Below are positions 8,496 to 16,051 of a stretch of 64,000 nt of DNA, one piece after another. Origin of the DNA: JAXLVB01 sp046329195 (GTDB lineage Bacteria; Bacteroidota; Bacteroidia; Cytophagales; Spirosomataceae); contig JAXLVB010000001.1 of assembly GCA_046329195.1 (NCBI GenBank), positions 806,001 to 870,000 of the forward strand. The letters are read 5' to 3'. The notes under the pieces are model-generated. The model was not told the DNA's origin. It saw only the letters and a program-made list of their open reading frames with translations, and did no database searches. A program made the position numbers and the translations under genes. How positions within the stretch are numbered: the first letter of the stretch is position 1; each line of letters starts with the position of its first letter.

Positions 8496-9935
8496 TTACT
8501 TTTTAGGCGTCGCCTTGGCCGAAGCTTGTTTGCCTTGTTTATACATTGTCAAGATAGCCTCCAATTGTTCTACCTCTACCTTTTTCAGACCTATTTTCTT
8601 GTCTGGTGTCAGTACATAAATCATAGGTGTACTATACACATCAAATTCTTTTCGGAAATCGGTTTTCCCTGTTTTATCCCAGACATTAATCCATAAATCT
8701 TTGATTTTAAACTCATTAAGCATCTGCTTCCACATTCCATCGTATTTTTCTACCATCACGGCATACACCGCAATGGATTCGTTTTTGTGCTTTTTATAAA
8801 AGTTAATAAGTGCCGGAAGCTTGGCTCGGCATTTCTTACAGAGTGGGTCATAGAATACCACAAAGGTTACCTCTGCCTGAACATTTTTGAGGGGTTGAAG
8901 CTTGCCATTGGGGTCAAAAAAGTTCATTTCAGGCATTGGCTTACCTATCAGCAAGGGCTTGAGGGTTTTGATTCGGTCGGCTAAGTTTCGTAACACCGAC
9001 GAGTCGGTCTCTACTTTTCCTTTGAGGTAATATTCTTCGGCCAGATAAATAAAAATGGCATCGGCACCAATTACTTTGGAAGCTTCAAAGTAATTGGTAA
9101 TGTACCAAACGGCATACCGCATAACCTCTTTGTTGGCACTGGCCAAGGCTAAAATTCGGTCACAGGAGGCTTTTACCGAATCGGTTTGGGGAACAACCAC
9201 TCGCTCAAAGAAGCTTTCGAGGCGGCGTTGTAAATAAGGGGAGCGCACCAAGCGTTCGTCCGAAAAATCAATGTTATCAAAAAAATGCCTACGAACTGCC
9301 TTGGCTACAAAAGCCGTATCATAGCCGCCATTGGGATACATGGGTGGGCGTGGCAGGCGTGGTTCGGTTGAGGCCTTGATGTATTTGCCCACCAGCAAGT
9401 CGGGATAAGCCGACGCTAGACGATTGAGATAGCTATACATTTCGTTCCGAATCGCCCGAATCCGCTGCTGGGTAATCACATTACCTTCGTTGGGGTTTTC
9501 GCCATTGAAGGCTTGTAGGATTTCGACTTGCCGCTGCTGTGATTGTACGTATTTGAGGTACGAATATAGCCCCATGTTTTCTTTTGAGGCGCTGTCCACT
9601 TTCATGTGCTCAATCAAGTCGGTGGTATCGGTAGAGAGGCTAAACCGAGGTTCTTTGTCGGTAACCACCAATTCGATGCGTTTTTTGTTAGGCAACGACA
9701 CAAAGTAAAGGCCCTCTGGAAGCGCTTGTTTTCCTTTGAATAAGAGTACACCCGAGGTGTCGGCTCGTGCGGTATCTTTGACGAGGTACTGACTAAATCC
9801 AAAATAATGCGAAAGATAACAGGTGGAATCTTGCAAACCTTTGACCTGCACTCGGATAGCATAACCTTTTTCCTGCGTTTGGGCCAGCCCTATACTACTC
9901 CACAAACAGAGCAACAAGAAATAAAAGCGTTTCAT
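8496..9935 (-). CDS. Thioredoxin-fold (DUF5106/TlpA-like) periplasmic protein
   Basis: The 479-residue product has a signal peptide (MKRFYFLLLCLWSSIGLAQ). It has a helical middle region typical of Bacteroidota TlpA-like proteins with DUF4369/DUF5106 domains. The C-terminal thioredoxin fold begins near VTFVVFYDPLCKKCRAKL. The redox-active CKKC motif is present, and the cis-proline segment is STPMIYVL. Such proteins are thought to handle thiol-disulfide exchange in the periplasm. The C-terminus is Lys/Ala-rich. It is the first gene of a two-gene unit with the small protein at 8218. Confidence 0.88.
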   Translation of the reverse strand: MKRFYFLLLCLWSSIGLAQTQEKGYAIRVQVKGLQDSTCYLSHYFGFSQYLVKDTARADTSGVLLFKGKQALPEGLYFVSLPNKKRIELVVTDKEPRFSLSTDTTDLIEHMKVDSASKENMGLYSYLKYVQSQQRQVEILQAFNGENPNEGNVITQQRIRAIRNEMYSYLNRLASAYPDLLVGKYIKASTEPRLPRPPMYPNGGYDTAFVAKAVRRHFFDNIDFSDERLVRSPYLQRRLESFFERVVVPQTDSVKASCDRILALASANKEVMRYAVWYITNYFEASKVIGADAIFIYLAEEYYLKGKVETDSSVLRNLADRIKTLKPLLIGKPMPEMNFFDPNGKLQPLKNVQAEVTFVVFYDPLCKKCRAKLPALINFYKKHKNESIAVYAVMVEKYDGMWKQMLNEFKIKDLWINVWDKTGKTDFRKEFDVYSTPMIYVLTPDKKIGLKKVEVEQLEAILTMYKQGKQASAKATPKK

Positions 9936-10011
9936 ACATTTTTGGTTGGATATTCACCATTGGATAATCAGAATTCGTGCCAAAATTAACACATCGGGTG
10001 TTGGGCAACAA

Positions 10012-10046
10012 AAAAGCGGATTTGCCTTGTTGACAAACCCGCTTTT
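10012..10046 (-). terminator. Terminator after the DUF1761 gene
   Basis: The arms 10012-10024 and 10034-10046 pair at 12 of 13 positions around a 9-nt loop. In the leftward direction a run of T follows (A-run on the plus strand at 10010-10015). It ends the leftward S9 peptidase-DUF1761 unit. Confidence 0.75.
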
Positions 10047-10061
10047 AGCAACTACTTGGGA

Positions 10062-10475
10062 TTATTCGTATTTTCGCCATGCACCCAATACCAAGCCTAC
10101 GAGGCCAGTAGTAAGGGTTGAGGCTCCTCCGTTGATGAGGGTAAGCACATACGGACGCATCGAAAACATATTGACCGTAATGTCGTCGGTATAGATGAAG
10201 GCAAAGCCCAAAAGTAGCCCCCACATCAGCCCCTCAAACGCCGAATCTACTTTCATACGCTTGTACAAATAGGCCATCGTAACGACGGCGATGGCACCCG
10301 TTATGGTACTAATGAGGTAGTTGATAGGGGAATCACTGCCTTGGATAGCCTCCATGGTGAGGTTGTTGGCGGCCATCCATTTGTCCGCAAAAATAGAATA
10401 CCACACAGCCGGTAAGGCTTGGCTAATGACCACGCCTACCAATACGGCTAAATAGTTGATTTTTAGACTTCTCAT
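10062..10475 (-). CDS. DUF1761-like four-helix membrane protein
   Basis: From the ATG at 10475 the product has 137 residues and starts MRSLKINYLAVLVGVVIS. Four hydrophobic helices are seen, with ALPAVWYSIFADKWM near the first, which matches the DUF1761 pattern of small integral membrane proteins. A longer frame from 10565 would overlap the preceding gene and add a Phe-rich unlikely segment, so the shorter start is preferred. It lies about 70 bp after the S9 peptidase gene on the same strand and ends before a clear terminator. The function of the family is unknown. Confidence 0.75.
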   Translation of the reverse strand: MRSLKINYLAVLVGVVISQALPAVWYSIFADKWMAANNLTMEAIQGSDSPINYLISTITGAIAVVTMAYLYKRMKVDSAFEGLMWGLLLGFAFIYTDDITVNMFSMRPYVLTLINGGASTLTTGLVGLVLGAWRKYE

Positions 10476-10545
10476 TGTGATTAGGTTGTTGGTTAACTGT
10501 ATAAATTCTTGATAAAACAACAAAATATACAGGAAAAACACAAAC

Positions 10546-12909
10546 CTACTTGAGCTTTTCTTCAAACAATTTCAAAATCCGTTTGTACTCGTCTGTCCAA
10601 CTTGCTGGTTCTACAAATCCGTGATCTTCAACGGGATACACCGCCAGTTCCCAATTTTCCTTCTTAAGCTCCATGAGACGCTGAGCCAAGCGGAACGAAT
10701 CCTGAATATGGACGTTTACGTCAACCAAACCATGACAAATCAACAAGTGCCCTTTCAGGCCATTGGCATGGTAAATCGGTGAGCTTTTGTGGTAGGCCAA
10801 ACTGTCGGTAAAGGGTTCGTTCAAAATGTTAGACGTGTAGCCGTGGTTATAGGCTGCCCAGTCGGTTACAGGCCGCAATGCAGCTCCAGCTTTGAACACA
10901 TCGGGTGTGGTAAACATAGCCATCAGCGTAATAAACCCGCCATACGAGCCGCCATAAATTCCAATTCGATTGGGGTTAATACCCTGTTTTTCAGTCAAAT
11001 ACTTGGCAGCATCTAGGTGGTCGGTGAGATCTTTGCCCCCCATAAAGCGATAGATACCCGTACGCCAATCCCGACCATAACCCGCCGAGGCTCGGTAATC
11101 AATATCAATTACGGTATAACCTTTGTCGGTCAGGAGGTTATGGAACATGTACTCTCTAAAATAGCTGCTCCACCATTTGTGGGCATTTTGCAGATAGCCC
11201 GCCCCATGCACAAATACTACCGCCGCTCCGTTTTTCTTTTTGGGTACAAAGAGGCGTGCATATACATCGGCTCCATCCGAAGCTTTGAAGGTAATCACCT
11301 GTGGGTCACGCCAAGGGTAAGAGGTAAACTCAGTAGTCAAGGAGTTCGTAATGGCCACGGGCGTGGCGCCGGGTTTGTTTTCCTGTACATAAAGCTCCCA
11401 AGGTTTGTTGGTGTATGAATACAAAATGGCCAGTTGGGTTTCGTCTGGCGAAAGCGTCACTTGGTTAGAGCCTGTCAGGTTGGTAATTTTGACACGCTCA
11501 CCACCATTGACCGACATTTTATAGAAATGCTGCTCGCCGGGGTGGACTTCGTTGGTAGTGAGGTAAAACGATTGCTTATCTTTTGAAAGCTGTACGTTTT
11601 GTACTTCAAACTTTCCTTTGGTGAGTTGTTTTTTCTCGCCAGTAGTTACATTCACGGTATAAAGATGCGAATACCCATCGGCCTCCGACTGGTAGTAGAA
11701 GGTTTGGTTATTGATCCAACCCAACGAACCACCGCCGAACCCGAAGCCCATTCCTGGGCCGCCAATCCAAGCCTCATCTCGCTGACGGTCAAGGGTTTTT
11801 AGCTTACGAGTAGCTACATCTATTGCCAAAATCCAGCGGTCTTTGTTATCGAAACTACGAGCTACAATCACGCTATTTTTACCATCTTCTGACCAATACA
11901 CATTGCCCATTATCAGCTTGCGAGACTCTGGCCGTTTGGCTTTGGCCGTATCTTTTTTGTAGTCTTTGGCGTAGTCGGTAGGGTCGGTGATACCGGGCAA
12001 ATCACGAGTCGAAACTTGTAGGCTGGTGTCTTTCCGAATATCATACACCCACGTTTCGGCAGAAGCTAAGTTGTAGCCAACCTTAGAGCGTGACGGTATG
12101 TCTTCGGTAAAGCCCGATTCGGTCACGTAGTTGGGCACGATGGTATTTTTGGCAGGCGAGGTTTTGGTTAGGCGATAGGTTACATAATTTTCGTCGGGAC
12201 TCAGCTGCACATTATCCACTTGTTTATCGTCCAGATAAATCTCCTTGGGGCGTTTGGGAGCATCTGCTTTGTTGATTTTTTCGGCCTCTTTGCGTTTGTC
12301 AGCTCGTTCTCGTAATACATCAAACAAGGCTAACTGGTCTTGTTTGAGCCATTTTTCTTGTTCATTGGGTTTGGTTTCGGGGCGCTTAGGGCCTGCTAAG
12401 AAATTAGTCCATTGCTTTACTTCTCCCGTCTGAATATTCACCGAATACAGGTTGTTCGTGCGTTGAAATACAATCCGTTGTTCGTCTTGACTAAACTGCG
12501 GGTTACTTTCATTTTCAACGGTATTGGTCAGTTGCCGAACGCCCAGCATTTTGCAGTCGAGCAGGTAAAGGTCACCACTTCGGGTGAATACCTTTAGCGT
12601 GCGAGCACGATTGTAAGTGCCAAACGCAGACGGCAAGGCTCTACGAACGGCTGGCTGCACCTTAGTTGGTTTTTTGTCGGTTACAGACGCTACGTACAGC
12701 GAATCACCTTTGTTATTGTCTGGATTCCAGCTAAAATAAATATTCTTGGAATCTTCAGACCAAAAGGGGTTGGTTGGAGCCACGCCTATCCACTTGGGGT
12801 CTCGCATGATTTTTTCGACAGTCAGCGGAGCCAGTTGGCCAAACGCCGAAGTACTCACCAGCAAAACACCCAGCAAAAGGGTTAGTAACGAGGGTATTGT
12901 TTTTTTCAT
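10546..12909 (-). CDS. S9 family prolyl oligopeptidase (DPP IV-like)
   Basis: The 787-residue product has a signal peptide (MKKTIPSLLTLLLGVLLVSTSAFGQ). Residues about 35-520 form a beta-propeller, and the C-terminal part is an alpha/beta hydrolase. The catalytic serine lies in GIYGGSYGGF, the aspartate in HGLVDVNVHIQDS and the histidine in EDHGF near the C-terminus. The order and length match the S9 dipeptidyl-peptidase group. It should act in the periplasm on small proline-containing peptides, but the exact specificity (DPP IV, acylaminoacyl, or other) cannot be read. The rightward zinc-ribbon gene is divergent. Confidence 0.95.
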   Translation of the reverse strand: MKKTIPSLLTLLLGVLLVSTSAFGQLAPLTVEKIMRDPKWIGVAPTNPFWSEDSKNIYFSWNPDNNKGDSLYVASVTDKKPTKVQPAVRRALPSAFGTYNRARTLKVFTRSGDLYLLDCKMLGVRQLTNTVENESNPQFSQDEQRIVFQRTNNLYSVNIQTGEVKQWTNFLAGPKRPETKPNEQEKWLKQDQLALFDVLRERADKRKEAEKINKADAPKRPKEIYLDDKQVDNVQLSPDENYVTYRLTKTSPAKNTIVPNYVTESGFTEDIPSRSKVGYNLASAETWVYDIRKDTSLQVSTRDLPGITDPTDYAKDYKKDTAKAKRPESRKLIMGNVYWSEDGKNSVIVARSFDNKDRWILAIDVATRKLKTLDRQRDEAWIGGPGMGFGFGGGSLGWINNQTFYYQSEADGYSHLYTVNVTTGEKKQLTKGKFEVQNVQLSKDKQSFYLTTNEVHPGEQHFYKMSVNGGERVKITNLTGSNQVTLSPDETQLAILYSYTNKPWELYVQENKPGATPVAITNSLTTEFTSYPWRDPQVITFKASDGADVYARLFVPKKKNGAAVVFVHGAGYLQNAHKWWSSYFREYMFHNLLTDKGYTVIDIDYRASAGYGRDWRTGIYRFMGGKDLTDHLDAAKYLTEKQGINPNRIGIYGGSYGGFITLMAMFTTPDVFKAGAALRPVTDWAAYNHGYTSNILNEPFTDSLAYHKSSPIYHANGLKGHLLICHGLVDVNVHIQDSFRLAQRLMELKKENWELAVYPVEDHGFVEPASWTDEYKRILKLFEEKLK

Positions 12910-13045
12910 GGATGTTAGGTTATGTTTTTGGCAAGTTACCGAAAAACCTAACGCTTTGTACCGAAATGCGATTTGTTGGAACCTTTTGCTACCAAAACGC
13001 TGAATTTTTCGTTAGATTTGATAAAAAATCGTACCCAACTATACT

Positions 13046-13306
13046 ATGAAATCTGAATTTAAAGAAGAACAAATACAGTGCCCCCAATGCGAATGGCAAC
13101 CCGATGGCCAGCCCTACTGGGCCTGTGACAACTGTGGGCATTTGTGGGACACCTTCGATACCTGTGCGGTGTGCCCCAAGTGCAAGCACCGCCACGACGA
13201 TACGCAATGCCCTCATTGCCTGAAAGTATCGCCGCATGTGGATTGGTACGTGTTTTTACAAGGAATGATTGAAGAATTACTCGAAGAAGCCTTCGTGACG
13301 ATATAA
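13046..13306 (+). CDS. Four-CxxC zinc-ribbon small protein
   Basis: The 86-residue product has four CxxC pairs, CPQC, CDNC, CPKC and CPHC, together with several histidines. It would bind two zinc ions as paired ribbons. The end is a helix (MIEELLEEAF). No signal peptide is present, so it should be cytoplasmic. A TAGATTTG box at 13013-13020 fits the -7 promoter consensus. The last 85 bases and its terminator are repeated almost exactly at 15899. No named family was recognised; partners are unknown. Confidence 0.7.
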   Translation: MKSEFKEEQIQCPQCEWQPDGQPYWACDNCGHLWDTFDTCAVCPKCKHRHDDTQCPHCLKVSPHVDWYVFLQGMIEELLEEAFVTI

Positions 13307-13346
13307 AGAAAAGCCCCAGCGTTTGAACGCTGGGGCTTTTCTTTTG
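13222..13346 (+). repeat. Direct repeat, copy 1 (3' end of zinc-ribbon gene plus terminator)
   Basis: A 125-bp sequence recurs at 15899-16022 with one T missing and no other change seen by eye. This copy is the natural one: it holds the last 28 codons of the zinc-ribbon gene, its stop and its terminator. The two copies are 2677 bp apart and bracket the JAMM-lipoprotein cassette. Confidence 0.95.
13309..13340 (+). terminator. Terminator of the zinc-ribbon gene
   Basis: A 15-bp perfect inverted repeat, centred at 13324, has GC-rich core CCCCAGCG and a flanking A tract on the left and T tract on the right. It should work in both directions. Confidence 0.85.
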
Positions 13347-13524
13347 CTGAGAATACTGTATTTTCCCTCTCTACAATATGTCATTCTGTGTGCACCTATT
13401 GTGGAGAGGATTCGTTATTTATTAAGCTTTACCGTTAAATAAAAAATGGTATTTTCTATTGGAGAAGAAATACAGCCTCTTTTTATTTGCCCTAAATTTT
13501 TACACACTTTCAAATCAAATTAAA

Positions 13525-14817
13525 ATGAAAAATCATTTTTTTATCCCCAAATTAGCTTTATTGTTTCTCTTATCTTTTCTCTTAATCAATTGTGAGCGCA
13601 ACCCTGACGAACGCATCACTCCTGAAAATGATGGTGCTTACAGCATTACTATTCAAGAAGCTCAGGATTGGTATGAGTCTCGTACCAGTAGTGCGAGAAT
13701 AAGTGGGGCAGAAACCCCATTCACTGATTGGAGAGTTGCATTTTCTTATCAAATAACTAAAAATCATAACGTTGTTGTAATACCATATCTATTATATGAT
13801 GCCAAAAATCGAAAGCCAATATTTAGGCAACTATGGATATATAAAGATAAAAACAAAAAAAATACAGGTCGAATCATTGAGTACTTAAATGATAGCCGGT
13901 TTCCTAAACAAGATGGTGTATCTGTAAAACACTTTTCTGGCTATATGTTTATGAGTGATTTAAATGGAAAAGCCATTGGTGGTTTTGTTCTTAAAGACAG
14001 TAAACCCATAGGTTTTTTAAAACCACAAACACCTAACGCACGTGTTGCAGGATATGAGTGCGGCGAGTTTGATAATTGTAAATTATATGTCTGGGAAAAA
14101 GTAAATGCAGATGGAACAAGAACTTATATAGGATGTTCTATGGGTTGTTATACTGACTATGGTTGTTTTTGGGCAGGTAATACAGGTATGTCAGATAACC
14201 CAAATACAGAATATCAAGGTGGTGGTCAAGGTGGAGGGGATAGTGGAGGAGGCACATACATACCTTATCCTGTAAATCCTCCTGCAGGGGGAGAACATGA
14301 TTACAAATTTGGGTATAAAAGCACTAAATGTGCTGGGTACAAAGAAATGTATGATATTAGTAAAAAGGCTAGTAATAGTTATAAGGAAGTAGCGGGATTT
14401 CTTACAACTTCTGGGGAGGTCATTATACTACCAACAGTAAATAATGAATACGATAAAGCTGTGTGGGCAACGGAATACAAAGATCAGTTAGGTAATACTA
14501 TTCTTACAGTTGAGGCTTCTAATGGTTTTTGGATTATTACTACTTTTGATTTTTCTGATCCAAATACAACTAAGAAAACCTCATATACTGCTGCTGCTAT
14601 GGTACATACCCACGCTTGTGACCCCAATTATGATTACATGATACCAAGTTCAAAGTTGAACTCTTCTGCAGATGCAGATATCCAAACGGCAGTCATGTTT
14701 TCTTCTGTCCAACCTTCTTTAAAACACTTTATCCTCACTTGTAATCACACTATTGAGTTTAGTGGAAATGCTCCCGGTAATGGTGTAATACAAACAACTA
14801 ATGACTCTTGTCGATAA
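13525..14817 (+). CDS. Lipoprotein with JAMM/JAB-like C-terminal domain
   Basis: From the ATG at 13525 the product has 430 residues, beginning with a lipoprotein signal (hydrophobic run, then LLINC with C23 as the likely lipidated residue). A longer frame from 13459 adds 22 residues before it and is less likely. Residues about 37-200 form an unrecognised domain starting TIQEAQDWYESR, followed by a Cys-rich patch (C179, C185, C204, C208, C214) and a Gly-rich linker (231-243). The C-terminal domain has E288 in KEVAGFL, H361-x-H363 in VHTHAC and S380-x-x-D383, which fits the metal-binding pattern of JAMM/DUF4329-like folds. The spacing between the histidines and the serine is longer than usual. 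The partner gene starts 3 bp later. Confidence 0.65.
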   Translation: MKNHFFIPKLALLFLLSFLLINCERNPDERITPENDGAYSITIQEAQDWYESRTSSARISGAETPFTDWRVAFSYQITKNHNVVVIPYLLYDAKNRKPIFRQLWIYKDKNKKNTGRIIEYLNDSRFPKQDGVSVKHFSGYMFMSDLNGKAIGGFVLKDSKPIGFLKPQTPNARVAGYECGEFDNCKLYVWEKVNADGTRTYIGCSMGCYTDYGCFWAGNTGMSDNPNTEYQGGGQGGGDSGGGTYIPYPVNPPAGGEHDYKFGYKSTKCAGYKEMYDISKKASNSYKEVAGFLTTSGEVIILPTVNNEYDKAVWATEYKDQLGNTILTVEASNGFWIITTFDFSDPNTTKKTSYTAAAMVHTHACDPNYDYMIPSSKLNSSADADIQTAVMFSSVQPSLKHFILTCNHTIEFSGNAPGNGVIQTTNDSCR

Positions 14818-14820
14818 ATC

Positions 14821-15378
14821 ATGAAATCATTATTTTTATTTCTACTTGTTTCGAATATTATACTTGCTCAAGACCTAAAAAAGGTAGCCATTACCGATTC
14901 GGTAGAGAAAAAAGTATTATTTGACTACATCCGAAGTTGTCATGAAGTACTCCATCCCTTTAAACTTGGATATGGAGTAGTAAGTGTTGTAGTTTTTCAA
15001 GATAGTCTAGGATTAAAAAACTGGTCTTTGTCTGGTTATTATGACGACCGTTACGAAGAAAACCTACCTCTCTCGTATGCATACTACCAAGACCATGTAA
15101 TTATGTTCTACTACACTGATAAAAATGGAAGAGTAATTACACGAAAACCTACTCAAGAAGAACTTGAAAGATGGAGAGCCTTGGTAAAGGGTTGGATATT
15201 ATACCGTCCCGGCGTAATGGACAAATGGCCTCAACACAACAATATGAGGCGGTATGAGCACACTTACAAAGGAGAAGTACAAGTTCGGTTTCCTTTAGAG
15301 CCGATAGGACTTCACTGGAATAGTATTTATGTAAAATTTTTCAAAGATGGTACTTACAAAATCACAAAACCTTTGTAA
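14821..15378 (+). CDS. Secreted partner protein of the JAMM-like lipoprotein
   Basis: The 185-residue product has a short signal peptide (MKSLFLFLLVSNIILAQ) and starts 3 bp after the stop of the JAMM-like lipoprotein gene, so the two are one operon. The mature part starts DLKKVAITDSVEKKVLFDY and has alternating strands and helices rich in Tyr and Lys. No family was recognised. A truncated second copy follows at 15412. Tight coupling to a putative peptidase or toxin-like domain, plus partial duplication, is what one sees with immunity-type genes. This is inference only. Confidence 0.6.
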   Translation: MKSLFLFLLVSNIILAQDLKKVAITDSVEKKVLFDYIRSCHEVLHPFKLGYGVVSVVVFQDSLGLKNWSLSGYYDDRYEENLPLSYAYYQDHVIMFYYTDKNGRVITRKPTQEELERWRALVKGWILYRPGVMDKWPQHNNMRRYEHTYKGEVQVRFPLEPIGLHWNSIYVKFFKDGTYKITKPL

Positions 15379-15411
15379 GTCAGAGAGCAAACGAATACAG
15401 TTCGTTTTATC

Positions 15412-15732
15412 GTGGTTATTCAGGCGCTATTTGCTACCAATGTCCTTTTGGCACAAGACCTAAAAAAGGTAGCCATTACCGATTCGGTAGAGAAAAAAGT
15501 ATTATTTGACTACATCCGAAGTTGTTATGAGAAGCTACACTCATTCCAGCTTGGATATGGCGTAGTGAGAGTGGCCGTTTTTCAAGATAGTTTAGGAGTA
15601 AAAACATGGTATTTATCTGGTTGTTATGACAATCGTTATGAATCTAACTTACCTCTTTTCTTTGTTGTTGGTGTTTGTCCACCAACAACCCATACGCCAG
15701 AAGCGATAAACCCTTCGGCAGCAGGGATTTAA
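15412..15732 (+). pseudogene. Truncated second copy of the partner gene
   Basis: This frame, in phase with the preceding gene beyond its stop, encodes a copy of the partner protein from the end of its signal peptide to about residue 80. A 72-bp block (14869-14940 against 15454-15525) is identical, and the rest is diverged. There is no ATG; only a GTG at 15412 could start it. After NLPLFF the similarity stops and the frame runs into the hairpin region. The remaining half of the domain is missing, so the copy is probably non-functional. Confidence 0.7.
15664..15689. repeat. Perfect inverted repeat
   Basis: Arms of 10 bp (15664-15673 and 15680-15689) pair perfectly around a 6-nt loop. The hairpin lies at the breakpoint where similarity of the truncated partner copy ends. 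Confidence 0.7.
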
Positions 15733-15774
15733 GCTTGGTGAGGTTCTACCTTGTTATTCAACCTCGCTAAGCTT
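15731..15774 (+). terminator. Hairpin with T run, probable terminator
   Basis: The arms 15731-15745 and 15760-15774 pair at 13 of 15 positions and end in a run of five T (15773-15777). It would end transcripts of the cassette. Confidence 0.55.
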
Positions 15775-15868
15775 TTTGTATTTGTACTGTGGGTTCTCAA
15801 AAAACGATGGTGGATGACCTGAATCGTTACGCTTCACGTACTGATATCCCCAAGTTGCTGACGCCAGT

Positions 15869-15890
15869 GTACAAGCAAGGACGCTTGTAC
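15869..15890. repeat. Inverted repeat next to the second repeat copy
   Basis: GTACAAGC (15869-15876) and GCTTGTAC (15883-15890) form a perfect 8-bp stem with a 6-nt loop. It ends 8 bp before the second copy of the 124-bp direct repeat, so it could be part of a recombination end. Confidence 0.6.
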
Positions 15891-15898
15891 CAGTAGGG

Positions 15899-16022
15899 GA
15901 AAGTATCGCCGCATGTGGATTGGTACGTGTTTTTACAAGGAATGATTGAAGAATTACTCGAAGAAGCCTTCGTGACGATATAAAGAAAAGCCCCAGCGTT
16001 TGAACGCTGGGGCTTTCTTTTG
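15899..16022 (+). repeat. Direct repeat, copy 2 (orphan 3' end of zinc-ribbon gene)
   Basis: The 124-bp sequence matches 13222-13346 apart from one missing T in the terminator tail. It contains the last codons, stop (15981-15983) and terminator (about 15986-16016) of the zinc-ribbon gene without the rest of that gene. The terminator hairpin now serves the convergent metX gene, whose stop is at 16052. Confidence 0.95.
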
Positions 16023-16051
16023 TAACAACTATTGAAACTACTATTTCTACT

